From positions 1-39,842 of IMG/VR virus record IMGVR_UViG_3300045051_000490: DNA of 39,842 nt. The stretch is one strand, 5' to 3'. Made by a program: the position numbers and the translations under genes. This stretch comes from a virus. Numbering within the stretch: position 1 is the first letter of the stretch; the number at the start of each line of letters is the position of its first letter. The notes under the pieces are model-generated. The model was not told the DNA's origin, searched no databases, and saw only the letters and a list, made by a program, of their open reading frames with translations. Below are positions 6,038 to 13,107 of this stretch, one piece after another.

Positions 6038-6891
6038 TGGCAGACACATCAATCGAATGGACAGACAAGGTATGGAATCCAGTCACCGGATGTAGCAAGG
6101 TTTCGCAAGGGTGCAAGCACTGCTACGCAGAGACAATTGCCAACCGCTTTTGGGGAGAGCGAAAATTCACGGATGTGCAGTGCCACCCAGAGCGACTGGA
6201 TGAGCCTTCGAAATGGCGCAAGCCAGCGAAGGTGTTTGTGAACAGCATGAGCGATTTGTTTCATGAGGATGTGCCAGATAAGTTTATTGACCAAGTATTT
6301 GCAATGATGTACAGGGCAAAGCAGCATACATTTCAGGTCTTGACCAAGCGGCCAGCCCGCATGTTGGAGTATTTCAGACGGTTTGAGATAGGCAAGAATA
6401 ATATTATCGGTCATGATGTTGATCGGGTAGACCGGATTGGTTACGCCGCTGGTGAGACCTACGGGAGCAGTAATCTATTTCTGCCACTCCCAAATGTCTG
6501 GCTGGGCGTCTCGGTCGAAAACCAGCGGGCAGCCGATGAGCGGATACCGCTACTCCTGCAAACACCGGCGGCGGTGCGCTTCGTGAGTTGTGAGCCGCTG
6601 TTGGGGGCGATTGATCTCGAACCATTCTATCTCGATAACATTCACGGCGGCCTGAGCCTGTACCTGGACTGGCTGATCGTCGGCGGCGAGAGCGGCGCGG
6701 GTGCCAGACCGATGCAAGAGAGCTGGGTCAGATCAATTGTCCAGCAATGCCAGGCCGCAAGCGTTCCCGTGTTTGTAAAACAGATGGGAAGCGTTTGGGC
6801 TAAAGAGCGCTATATCCCAACGAAAAGCAAGAAGGGCGGGGATATACAAGATTTTCCAGTTGACTTACAAATAAGGGAGTTCCCACAATGA
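6037..6891 (+). CDS. Phage Gp37/Gp68-type protein (DUF5131)
   Basis: The start at 6037 (MADTSIEWTDKVWNPVTGC) matches the canonical beginning of the Gp37/Gp68 (DUF5131) family. Conserved Cys residues at 19, 26 and 29 (GCxxxxxGCxxCYAE) are reminiscent of a radical-SAM iron-sulfur site. FVNSMSDLFHEDVP, FQVLTKRP, the WLGVSVENQ segment and GGESGAGARPM are further family hallmarks. The length of 284 aa is normal. The reaction is unknown. It neighbours two DNA methyltransferases, so nucleic-acid modification is a reasonable guess but only inference. Confidence 0.9.
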   Translation: MADTSIEWTDKVWNPVTGCSKVSQGCKHCYAETIANRFWGERKFTDVQCHPERLDEPSKWRKPAKVFVNSMSDLFHEDVPDKFIDQVFAMMYRAKQHTFQVLTKRPARMLEYFRRFEIGKNNIIGHDVDRVDRIGYAAGETYGSSNLFLPLPNVWLGVSVENQRAADERIPLLLQTPAAVRFVSCEPLLGAIDLEPFYLDNIHGGLSLYLDWLIVGGESGAGARPMQESWVRSIVQQCQAASVPVFVKQMGSVWAKERYIPTKSKKGGDIQDFPVDLQIREFPQ

Positions 6892-6995
6892 CACCCGCTG
6901 ACGCATTGACCGTCTTTATTCTAGCTTTCCTACTCATCGTCTATATCATTTTCGCCGTTGGCAAAATCCGCAAGACCTACCGGGGGCAGAAATGA
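6888..6995 (+). CDS. Small single-pass membrane protein, 35 aa
   Basis: Starts within the stop of the DUF5131 gene (ATGA) with AAGGGAG upstream and ends overlapping the next start (ATGA). One membrane helix covers about residues 7-25 and is followed by a basic tail (KIRKTYRGQK). Coupling on both sides argues that it is a real gene despite its size. Confidence 0.6.
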   Translation: MTPADALTVFILAFLLIVYIIFAVGKIRKTYRGQK

Positions 6996-7246
6996 AGCGC
7001 CGCGCGATTGGTTTCGTTACCGGCATCCTGGCCGCCTTCCTGTTCGTCAAACGTGCCCGCAGCTCCTACGCCGCGCGCCAGGCCGCCCGCACCATGAGCG
7101 ACGCCGAAGCCGCCCAAATGTACCGCGAGCTGGACAACACCTGCAAGGTGGGCGAAGCGCCCGCTGAGTGGCTGATCAGCGGGAATATGATGATCCTGCT
7201 GCCCAACCTTGACCCGGATAACCGGGTGTGGTTCAGCAAGAATTAG
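6992..7246 (+). CDS. Small membrane-anchored protein, 84 aa
   Basis: A short N-terminal hydrophobic segment (about 6-19, preceded by KRR) looks like a membrane anchor or signal anchor. It is followed by a helical, Ala-rich soluble part and a beta-rich end (WLISGNMMILLPNL). It overlaps the previous stop by four bases. Function unknown. Confidence 0.65.
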   Translation: MKRRAIGFVTGILAAFLFVKRARSSYAARQAARTMSDAEAAQMYRELDNTCKVGEAPAEWLISGNMMILLPNLDPDNRVWFSKN

Positions 7247-7249
7247 ACC

Positions 7250-7846
7250 ATGAAACCACGTTTACTCGATCTCTTTTCGGGCGCAGGCGGAGCTGCGAAA
7301 GGCTACCAGCGGGCTGGCTTCTATGTCGTTGGAGTGGACATTCGCCCAATGCCCCGTTATTGCGGCGATGAGTTCATTCAAGACGACGCCCTGGAATACC
7401 TGGCGGCACACGGGGCAGAGTACGACGCCATCCACGCCAGCCCGCCGTGTCAGGGGTACGCCAACGTCACCCGATGGACAGGCAACCAGGACGACCACCC
7501 GCGCCTGATTGCGCCAGTCAGGGAACTGCTGAAGGCGACCGGCCTGCCCTATGTTATCGAGAATGTCAGGACAAAGGAACTGAACCCCGACCTGATGCTG
7601 TGCGGGTCGATGTTTGGCTTGCGTGTCATTCGCCACCGCTACTTTGAAGCGCCCTGGATGACGCCCGTCCTGCTGCCCGCCTGCAACCATTCGGATTTTC
7701 TACCCTTCGAGCATAAAGCCGAGCGCGATTATGCCGACGCAATGGGCTGTGAATGGATGGATAAAGTCGCCGCTCGCCAGGCCATCCCGCCAGCGTTTAC
7801 CGAATTTGTTGGCGGGCACCTGATCGCAATAGCGGAGGCCGCATGA
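7250..7846 (+). CDS. DNA cytosine-C5 methyltransferase, short phage form
   Basis: C5 methyltransferase motifs appear in order: motif I DLFSGAGG (7-14), motif IV SPPCQGY with the catalytic Cys at 67, motif VI ENV (104-106), a motif VIII-like IRHRYFE around 128-133, and a C-terminal FVGGHLIA resembling motif X. At 198 aa it is much shorter than host enzymes, with little room for a target-recognition domain. This short form occurs in many phages. No restriction partner is adjacent, so it is an orphan enzyme likely to protect phage DNA. The site it recognises cannot be read from the sequence. Confidence 0.92.
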   Translation: MKPRLLDLFSGAGGAAKGYQRAGFYVVGVDIRPMPRYCGDEFIQDDALEYLAAHGAEYDAIHASPPCQGYANVTRWTGNQDDHPRLIAPVRELLKATGLPYVIENVRTKELNPDLMLCGSMFGLRVIRHRYFEAPWMTPVLLPACNHSDFLPFEHKAERDYADAMGCEWMDKVAARQAIPPAFTEFVGGHLIAIAEAA

Positions 7847-8100
7847 GTAGACTAACCACTGCCCTAAAAGCTGACATGGAAGAAATCGAGCGCCTAAAGG
7901 CCGACAACATCAACCTGGAACAGGCCCGCATCTTCGGTGTTGAAATCGTCAAGCGTTTACAGGCCGAGAGCGCCCGCAAGGATGCCGAAATCCGCAAGCT
8001 CACCAACATACTGAACGCCTACAAGCACGACTACGAGCATCGCCCCGCGCGCCCGCTGCCCAGGCGAAACTGCGTCAAGAGATGGCAGGGAGGGGCGTGA
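7843..8100 (+). CDS. Coiled-coil protein, 85 aa
   Basis: Overlaps the methyltransferase by four bases (ATGA) with GGAGG upstream. Residues about 10-65 form one continuous charged heptad-like helix, followed by a basic Pro/Arg-rich tail. No family is recognised. Its place between two DNA methyltransferases might suggest a structural or accessory role. Confidence 0.65.
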   Translation: MSRLTTALKADMEEIERLKADNINLEQARIFGVEIVKRLQAESARKDAEIRKLTNILNAYKHDYEHRPARPLPRRNCVKRWQGGA

Positions 8101-8624
8101 TGAAATACGCCTACGCAGACCCGCCCTATATCGGGCAAGCCAAGCGCCATTACAGCGATGACCCGTTGTGCGCTGAAGTGGATCACCGCAAACTAATCAA
8201 TCACATGATGCGCAACTATGAAGGCTGGGCGCTGTCCCTCAGCTCGCCCACCCTGAAACAGATATTGGCCTACTGCCCCGATACCGTGCGCGTTGGGGCA
8301 TGGGTCAAGCCCTTCGCCAGCTTCAAGCCGGGCGTCAATCCCGCTTACGCCTGGGAACCGGTCATCTTTTGGGGCGGGCGACCCTTGGGGCGCAGCGTTG
8401 ACACCGTGCGCGATTGGGTGAGCGAGAACATCACCATCGAGAAAGGCACGCACGGGGCAAAGCCGCGCCGCTTCTGCTTTTGGGTGTTCGAGATGCTGGG
8501 CATGAAGCCGGGCGACGACTTCACCGACCTTTACCCCGGATCGGGCGCGGTTGCGGAAGCCTGGGACGTTTGGCGCGGAGCTGAGGGGCAGGAACAACTG
8601 CCCCTGTTCGCGGAGGCGGGCTGA
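8100..8624 (+). CDS. Putative DNA N6-adenine methyltransferase
   Basis: The start at 8100 has AGGGAGGGG just upstream. The catalytic motif ADPPY lies at residues 6-10, at the N-terminus, and the SAM-binding motif DLYPGSG lies at 143-149, near the C-terminus. This inverted order is that of permuted (beta-like) amino-methyltransferases; DPPY favours adenine-N6 as the target. The length of 174 aa is compact and typical of phage enzymes. No restriction gene is nearby. Its target site is unknown. Confidence 0.82.
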   Translation: MKYAYADPPYIGQAKRHYSDDPLCAEVDHRKLINHMMRNYEGWALSLSSPTLKQILAYCPDTVRVGAWVKPFASFKPGVNPAYAWEPVIFWGGRPLGRSVDTVRDWVSENITIEKGTHGAKPRRFCFWVFEMLGMKPGDDFTDLYPGSGAVAEAWDVWRGAEGQEQLPLFAEAG

Positions 8625-8627
8625 TGG

Positions 8628-8656
8628 TTGACAAATGGAGCGTTATCGTTTATACT
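8628..8656 (+). promoter_or_regulatory. Consensus promoter upstream of the replication genes
   Basis: TTGACA (8628-8633) and TATACT (8651-8656) are spaced by 17 bases. Transcription should begin near 8663, which coincides with the first base of the structured RNA at 8664. It drives the initiator and helicase-loader genes. Confidence 0.85.
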
Positions 8657-8663
8657 TGCAACA

Positions 8664-8788
8664 TCCTGGCGGATAAGATCGGCGGAATTGCCAATTGTGG
8701 CAAGACCGTAACGTTGCACACATACAACCAAATAGTTCTCATGAGCAATCGGCTCTCGTTATGGACCTATCCGCTGATCCCGCCAGGA
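8664..8788 (+). ncRNA. Structured leader RNA with three-way junction
   Basis: A long basal stem pairs 8664-8672 with 8780-8788 (9 bp) and, after a left-side AUAA bulge, 8677-8686 with 8770-8779 (10 bp, one G-U pair). Inside are hairpin 8688-8693/8698-8703 (6 bp, AUUG loop) and stem 8706-8713/8757-8764 (8 bp, one G-U pair). That stem encloses a 29-nt strand and hairpin 8743-8746/8752-8755. The element begins at the predicted transcription start and ends 56 bases before the initiator ATG. It matches no riboswitch class I recognise. It could be a leader regulator, an antitermination RNA or part of origin control. Confidence 0.65.
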
Positions 8789-8844
8789 CAGTGTGACAAG
8801 GCCAGGAACATAACGGGAGCCGACTGCTTTAAGGGACTTGCATC

Positions 8845-9624
8845 ATGAGCAAGACAGTTTTAGCGAACGTTGACGGCTTCACCCCTTGTATTGATAACAT
8901 CACTCAGGAATACGGGATTATGGTATCGGCTGTGTTTGGCAGGGTTTGGCGCTACTGCCAGGGCGAGCGGGGGATTTGTGACGCATCACTCGAAACGATA
9001 GCCGAAGACCTGAGGATGGGTTACATGACCGTTTTACGGCATGTTAAACTCCTAGTGAACGAAGGCTTACTGGAAGACCTAACCCCTAATTTGCGATATA
9101 AACCGCATACCTACCGAGACACAGGGAAAGTTCATTTTCTACTTTCTATGTCGGCAGGTCTACCAAAAAGAGAGATTGGGTCTACCAATTTGGTAGATGA
9201 AGGTCTACCAAAAAGGGAGTTAAAGATAGATAGTAAGAAACCAATTAAGAAAGAAAAAGAGCAAGACCCCCGCACCCAACACCCGGCTATTTTAGCAGTC
9301 AGAGATATTACCGGACGATACCCAACTAAAGACGTTTACGACGTTCTTATCGCTTCTATTGGAGGCGAGCCGGATGCCCGTAAACTAAAAGCCTGCTTTG
9401 AGGCGTGGCGGGTGAAGGACTACAAGCCCACAAATTACGGGTGGGTCACGGACTGGTATAAGAACGGGATACCCGTCTTCCAGAAGAATGGCAACGGCAA
9501 ATTCCCGCCCGCCGCCCAGCCTCCTAGCGCCTCCCCCGAAGAACTAGAACGGCAGCGCGAGCTTGACAAAGAGCGCACCCGCGCCCGGATCCGCGCCGCG
9601 AAAGAGAAACAGGCTCACCCATGA
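8845..9624 (+). CDS. Lambda O-like replication initiator with winged HTH
   Basis: The N-terminal 90 residues form a winged-helix domain (LETIAEDLRMGYMTVLRHVKLLVNEGLL), as in O-like and DnaD-like phage initiators that bind origin iterons. A polar linker (about 105-140) contains the duplicated peptide GLPKRE and is encoded by DNA repeats. A C-terminal domain (about 148-215) and a charged helical tail (ELERQRELDKERTRARIR) follow, the region that in O-like proteins contacts the helicase loader. The next gene encodes a DnaC-like loader, supporting the assignment. AAGGGA precedes the ATG. Confidence 0.85.
   Translation: MSKTVLANVDGFTPCIDNITQEYGIMVSAVFGRVWRYCQGERGICDASLETIAEDLRMGYMTVLRHVKLLVNEGLLEDLTPNLRYKPHTYRDTGKVHFLLSMSAGLPKREIGSTNLVDEGLPKRELKIDSKKPIKKEKEQDPRTQHPAILAVRDITGRYPTKDVYDVLIASIGGEPDARKLKACFEAWRVKDYKPTNYGWVTDWYKNGIPVFQKNGNGKFPPAAQPPSASPEELERQRELDKERTRARIRAAKEKQAHP
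9157..9262. other. Probable replication origin: iterons plus A-rich region
   Basis: Inside the initiator gene, GGTCTACCAA occurs at 9157, 9179 and 9202 (22- and 23-base steps, about two helical turns). Copies one and three extend to GGTCTACCAAAAAGRGAG. Copy two continues into an inverted copy, giving the perfect palindrome TCTACCAA-T-TTGGTAGA (9181-9197). A strongly purine- and AT-rich stretch follows at 9220-9262, a candidate unwinding element. Lambda and relatives place their origin the same way, in the linker region of O. Confidence 0.72.
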
Positions 9625-10397
9625 CCCTAACTAACCTGTCTACCGAACTGAAGAAAATCGCCCTGCCGTCCACCGACCCGGAACGGCTGGCCGCCGCCCT
9701 TGCCAAACAGCGCGAGCGCATGGCTGCCGACCTGGGCATGTGCCAGGCTGATTGTCCGGTATGCGAAGGCATCGGCTACGTGCGGGTAGGCGACGGGACA
9801 TTAGAGCTTTGCCCAAACGTCAACCGCTGGAAGCTGGCCAGCGCCGCGCGCTACGGGATAAGCCAGCAGGAAGCCGACACGCTGGACTGGTCTGGCGTGA
9901 TGGACGTAAACGGGGCGGCCCGCGCGGTGGAAGCTGTGCAGCGCGCCCTGGCCTGGGGCTTCGGCTGGGTCTACCTTTACGGCGACTTTGGGGTAGGCAA
10001 GACGCATATCCTGAAGATCGCCATTGCCCAGGCTTTGCGCAATAACCAGGATGCGGCCTATGTGCGCATGGCTGAGATTATGGACAATTTGCGCGAGGGT
10101 TTTGACGATAAGGCGGAAGGCGAAACCGCCCGCCTGCGCTGGTGGAGCGGGCTAAAAGTCCTGGCGATTGACGAATTTGAAAAGGTGCGCGCCTCCGGTT
10201 ACGGCGATGAGCGCCAGTTTGTCTTGATGGATCGGCGCTATGAGATGGCGATACGGCAGGAGGGCGTGACGCTGATTGCCTCCAATTCCGACCCTGCCAG
10301 CCTGCCGGGGTATTTGTACGACCGGGTGCGGGATGGGCGCTTCCAGATGATCCGCATCACGGGCGAGAGCCTGCGCCCTGGAATGGATTGGGCATGA
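9621..10397 (+). CDS. DnaC-like AAA+ helicase loader
   Basis: AAA+ ATPase that loads the replicative helicase at the origin. Walker A GDFGVGKT lies at 121-128, Walker B VLAIDE at 180-185, a sensor-1-like TLIASNSD near 220, and an arginine-finger region YDRVRDGR near 236-243. The N-terminal part carries CPVC (about 47-50) and a later Cys, a possible zinc site seen in several DnaC-like phage loaders. It overlaps the initiator gene by four bases. The length of 258 aa is typical of DnaC/DnaI. Confidence 0.92.
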   Translation: MTLTNLSTELKKIALPSTDPERLAAALAKQRERMAADLGMCQADCPVCEGIGYVRVGDGTLELCPNVNRWKLASAARYGISQQEADTLDWSGVMDVNGAARAVEAVQRALAWGFGWVYLYGDFGVGKTHILKIAIAQALRNNQDAAYVRMAEIMDNLREGFDDKAEGETARLRWWSGLKVLAIDEFEKVRASGYGDERQFVLMDRRYEMAIRQEGVTLIASNSDPASLPGYLYDRVRDGRFQMIRITGESLRPGMDWA

Positions 10398-10708
10398 CCG
10401 CCCCCGCCATCCCCCGCCCGCGCCCACGCATCGCCCCGCCGCCGCGCCCCATCGCGCACCCGGCGCCCGTCACGGTCAAGCCGGAGAAGCGCTCGGGATA
10501 CTGTGAAGTCGTCGAGATTTGGGAAGCGGATGACTGGCTGGAAGTGGCAGAGCCAGCAATTCGATGGTGCGACAAGTATCACAAACTTGTCAGGGAATGG
10601 CTCGACCAGGACGGCGACCAGTGGGATGAAACCAAATGGCTTGACGTTGTGGCGCACCGCGCGCAGTGCCCGGCGTGCCAGGCGGCAGCCGAGAAGATGA
10701 AAGTATAG
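10394..10708 (+). CDS. Hypothetical protein with C-terminal CPAC, 104 aa
   Basis: Starts at the ATGA overlap with the loader gene. The N-terminus is Pro/Arg-rich and disordered (PRPRPRIAPPPRP); the rest is acidic and Trp-rich (EIWEADDWLEVAEPAIRW) and ends with HRAQCPACQ. A His/Cys zinc site is possible. First gene of a nin-like block of small accessory genes. Function unknown. Confidence 0.65.
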   Translation: MTAPAIPRPRPRIAPPPRPIAHPAPVTVKPEKRSGYCEVVEIWEADDWLEVAEPAIRWCDKYHKLVREWLDQDGDQWDETKWLDVVAHRAQCPACQAAAEKMKV

Positions 10709-10719
10709 AGAACAGACAA

Positions 10720-11001
10720 ATGACACTAACAACTGAGCAACACGAAACCATGATTCACGACTACGGTACAGCCATCGGCGGGATACTCGAATCTATTCCA
10801 GGCTCGCCAGCCCAACAGCGCTCCATTGACGACGCCAGCGAAACCGAGCAGAAACTATGCGCCGAACACGCCGCCCTGCTCGCGGAAATCGAGCGGCTGC
10901 GGGCTATCCTATCCGAAGTTGTTACCGAAGTGTCGGAATACCGCGACCTGCCGCTATCGTCGGTCTTGCGAGATAAATTGCTCGCCCTGAAACTCGACTA
11001 A
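10720..11001 (+). CDS. Hypothetical coiled-coil protein, 93 aa
   Basis: The start at 10720 is set by GAGAACAGACAA directly upstream. The core (EHAALLAEIERLRAILSEVVTEVSEY) is a coiled coil shared in style with 1569-1820 and 13977-14321, where ALLAEIERL recurs. These may be paralogues kept in the early region. No known family. Confidence 0.65.
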   Translation: MTLTTEQHETMIHDYGTAIGGILESIPGSPAQQRSIDDASETEQKLCAEHAALLAEIERLRAILSEVVTEVSEYRDLPLSSVLRDKLLALKLD

Positions 11002-11011
11002 TGGAGTCAAT

Positions 11012-11731
11012 ATGTCACGCCATTGCAGCCAGCACCAACGCTATAAATCAGGATGCCAGGATTGCCAGACGCTCAACCGCCGCGTTCCGCAACCTATGAG
11101 CAAGGCGACCTGCAAACGTTGCAAGATAACCTTTGAGTATAAAAAACGCGGGCCATGCCCGCCGCTACTTTGCCCCGCCTGCCGTGAAGTGCCGCAGACT
11201 ATCGAATGCAAAACGGCGACCTGCCAGGAGTGCGGGGCAGTGTTTGAATATGACAAGCACTCGCGCTGCGCCCCGCTGCGCTGCGACCCTTGCAAGGCGC
11301 GCCACAAGCGCGAAGCCTCCCGCCGCCACTATGCCAAGACTGTCGGGCATCCCGTGAACAGCTACCAGAGCAAGACCTGCCCCGGCTGCGGCTGCCCAAT
11401 CCCTTCCAGCCGCCAGCGCTGCGAGCCGTGTGCCAAGACGCACGCCAAAGCCGTCAAAGCGCAAGCCGCGGCTGAAAAATGGGAAGCAGAGAAATCCAAG
11501 CGCCAGGCACAGAAGCCGGGCGGCCTGGCGGTCAGCGATAACAACGCCTGCGCGCGGTGCGTCTTTCTTCAGGAGTGCCGCCGCATCGTGGACAATTCGG
11601 TACGTATTGGCGACGTGCTAATAAGTCCTTATTGCTTTGTAGACAGCCCCTACTACCACCGCTACCAGGCGAAATACGCCAAGTCTAAGGCGGGCAATCG
11701 GGCGGGAGCGGCGCGTGGGGTGAGCGCATGA
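11012..11731 (+). CDS. Multi-zinc-ribbon protein, 239 aa
   Basis: At least four Cys clusters are visible: CSQH...CQDC (about 5-19), CKRC...CPAC, CQEC...CDPC and CPGCGCP...CEPC, then a C-terminal CARCVFLQEC...C. The central repeats (TCKRCKITFEYKKRGPCPPLLCPAC and CQECGAVFEYDKHSRCAPLRCDPC) are internal duplications of one zinc ribbon. A basic coiled linker joins them to the last module. The protein probably binds nucleic acid; the role is unknown. GGAG lies before the ATG. Confidence 0.75.
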   Translation: MSRHCSQHQRYKSGCQDCQTLNRRVPQPMSKATCKRCKITFEYKKRGPCPPLLCPACREVPQTIECKTATCQECGAVFEYDKHSRCAPLRCDPCKARHKREASRRHYAKTVGHPVNSYQSKTCPGCGCPIPSSRQRCEPCAKTHAKAVKAQAAAEKWEAEKSKRQAQKPGGLAVSDNNACARCVFLQECRRIVDNSVRIGDVLISPYCFVDSPYYHRYQAKYAKSKAGNRAGAARGVSA

Positions 11732-11934
11732 ACGATTATATAAATACCCTGATTTGGGCGAGCCACATCGTATCTTTCCCGATAGCCGCCGCGCTGTGCC
11801 TCATCAAGCGAGATTGGGGTTATTTCGCCTTCTTCTATTCCTGTTCCAACGTTCTTATTTTGGGGAATGTCATTCTTTTCGTTTTGGCGTTGAGAGAACT
11901 GGAAGAAGGCGAAGAACAGGACGGGCAAGAATGA
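11728..11934 (+). CDS. Small membrane protein, 68 aa
   Basis: Two hydrophobic segments (about 7-25 and 30-56) around a short basic loop (KRDWG) are followed by an acidic tail (ELEEGEEQDGQE). It overlaps the upstream stop and the downstream start by four bases each. Not recognised. A holin-like topology is possible, but it lies far from the lysis genes. Confidence 0.65.
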   Translation: MNDYINTLIWASHIVSFPIAAALCLIKRDWGYFAFFYSCSNVLILGNVILFVLALRELEEGEEQDGQE

Positions 11935-12260
11935 GCGACCTGGAAGCCACGCTACTATTCCAGATGCGCGCCGCCGGCCTGCCTGAGCCGCAAACGGAAT
12001 TTCGTTTCCATCCTACCCGAAAGTGGCGCTTTGATTTTTGTTTTCCGGTCGAGCGCATCGCCGTCGAATTGCAGGGCGGGGTGTGGACGGACGGCAAGCA
12101 CGGGCGCGGATCGGGTATCCGCAAGGATTACGAAAAGCTGAACGCCGCGCAGCTCCTGGGATATATGGTGCTGCAATATTCATCCGATATGGTGCGCGAC
12201 GGGCTGGCGCTGGCAGACATAGAGCAGGCGATTAGACGGGCGAAGGAAGGCGAGATATGA
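11931..12260 (+). CDS. Phage PD-(D/E)XK-type endonuclease, 109 aa
   Basis: The start at 11931 overlaps the preceding stop (ATGA). The core KWRFDFCFPVERIAVELQGG has the nuclease signature: an Asp on the first strand (FDF), then E-x-Q on the next (VELQGG). A His/Gly loop (GKHGRGSGIRKDYEKLNAAQL) and a final MVLQYS strand follow. Small stand-alone nucleases of this type are common in phage replication and recombination regions. A Holliday-junction or nicking role is likely but not proven. Confidence 0.82.
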   Translation: MSDLEATLLFQMRAAGLPEPQTEFRFHPTRKWRFDFCFPVERIAVELQGGVWTDGKHGRGSGIRKDYEKLNAAQLLGYMVLQYSSDMVRDGLALADIEQAIRRAKEGEI

Positions 12261-12355
12261 AACATATCCCAGTTTTATTTCTTTTTATATTCATCGGTCT
12301 TCTGTTGTCTATTTGCATGATCGTATATGTAATAAAAGTGGGGGCAGTCGTATGA
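12257..12355 (+). CDS. Very small membrane protein, 32 aa
   Basis: Translation gives one hydrophobic helix over nearly the whole length (about 5-26) with a single Cys. AAGGAAGG is present upstream, and both ends overlap their neighbours by four bases (ATGA), so it is probably translated. Function unknown. Confidence 0.55.
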   Translation: MKHIPVLFLFIFIGLLLSICMIVYVIKVGAVV

Positions 12356-13107
12356 AAGTCTTATCACTCGGTTGGGGCGTACAATCCTTCACTCTGGCAG
12401 CAATGGTCGCCCTGGGTGAGCTGGAGCCTATCGACATTGCCCTACATGCCAATACGACGCATGACAGCAGCGGAACATATTCTTTCGCTGCCCGCTTCAC
12501 GCCCTGGCTAAAAGAAAGGGGCGTGAAAGTGGCGACGGTTTTGCCATCGCACAGCGACCCGCTAGATAACGGCTACGGCTGGCCTGATGAGCCATTTTAT
12601 ACCATCACTCCGAGCGGAAACGGGCAAATCAAAAGACAATGTACCTCGCAATGGAAAGTTATCCCCATGCGCCGCTGGCTGCAAGCCAACCGCAACGGAC
12701 AGCCCGTCGAGCAATGGATTGGTATTAGCCTTGACGAGTTCCAGCGCATGAAAGACAGCGATGTAAAGTACATCACCCACCGCTGGCCGTTGATCGAGCG
12801 CAAGATGACCCGCCAGGATTGCGTCAAGTGGCTAACGGCTCACGGCCTGGAAGTGCCGCCAAAGTCGGCGTGTGTATTCTGTCCATTCCACTCGACGCGC
12901 GAATGGCACGACCTGAAAGCGAACGGTAACGGCGACTGGCACAAGGCAATAGAGGTGGATAGGGCCATCAGAAAAGCCCGCCCGCCCTATGATCTATTCG
13001 TGCATCCCGCGCGCATCCCTCTCGAAGATGTGGACTTACGCACCGACCAGGAGCGCGGGCAGTTGGAATTATGGAATGCAGAATGCAGCGGGATTTGTGG
13101 CGTATGA
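12352..13107 (+). CDS. PP-loop ATPase, PAPS-reductase-like
   Basis: The start MKVLSLGWGVQS holds the PP-loop (SxGxGVQS, 5-12), here with Trp at 8 in place of the usual Gly. This places it among N-type ATP pyrophosphatases related to PAPS reductase and tRNA-thiolation enzymes. Cys97 (RQCTSQWKVIPMRRW) and the pair C174/C177 (CVFCPFHS) are conserved in the phage branch and could bind an iron-sulfur cluster or relay sulfur. The length of 251 aa is usual. The substrate is unknown; a nucleic-acid modification or sulfur-transfer role is possible. Confidence 0.85.
   Translation: MKVLSLGWGVQSFTLAAMVALGELEPIDIALHANTTHDSSGTYSFAARFTPWLKERGVKVATVLPSHSDPLDNGYGWPDEPFYTITPSGNGQIKRQCTSQWKVIPMRRWLQANRNGQPVEQWIGISLDEFQRMKDSDVKYITHRWPLIERKMTRQDCVKWLTAHGLEVPPKSACVFCPFHSTREWHDLKANGNGDWHKAIEVDRAIRKARPPYDLFVHPARIPLEDVDLRTDQERGQLELWNAECSGICGV

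Noticed and set aside
7204-7212. CAACCTTGA, part of the operator core, here and at 14060-14068.
   Set aside because: Both copies are in coding sequence (Asn-Leu-Asp codons), lack the palindromic partner and have no promoter nearby.
8624-8848. A 74-codon plus-strand frame starting at the stop of the adenine-methyltransferase gene.
   Set aside because: It reads through a consensus promoter and a strongly paired RNA, has no recognisable composition or ribosome site, and overlaps the initiator start. The regulatory reading explains the sequence better.
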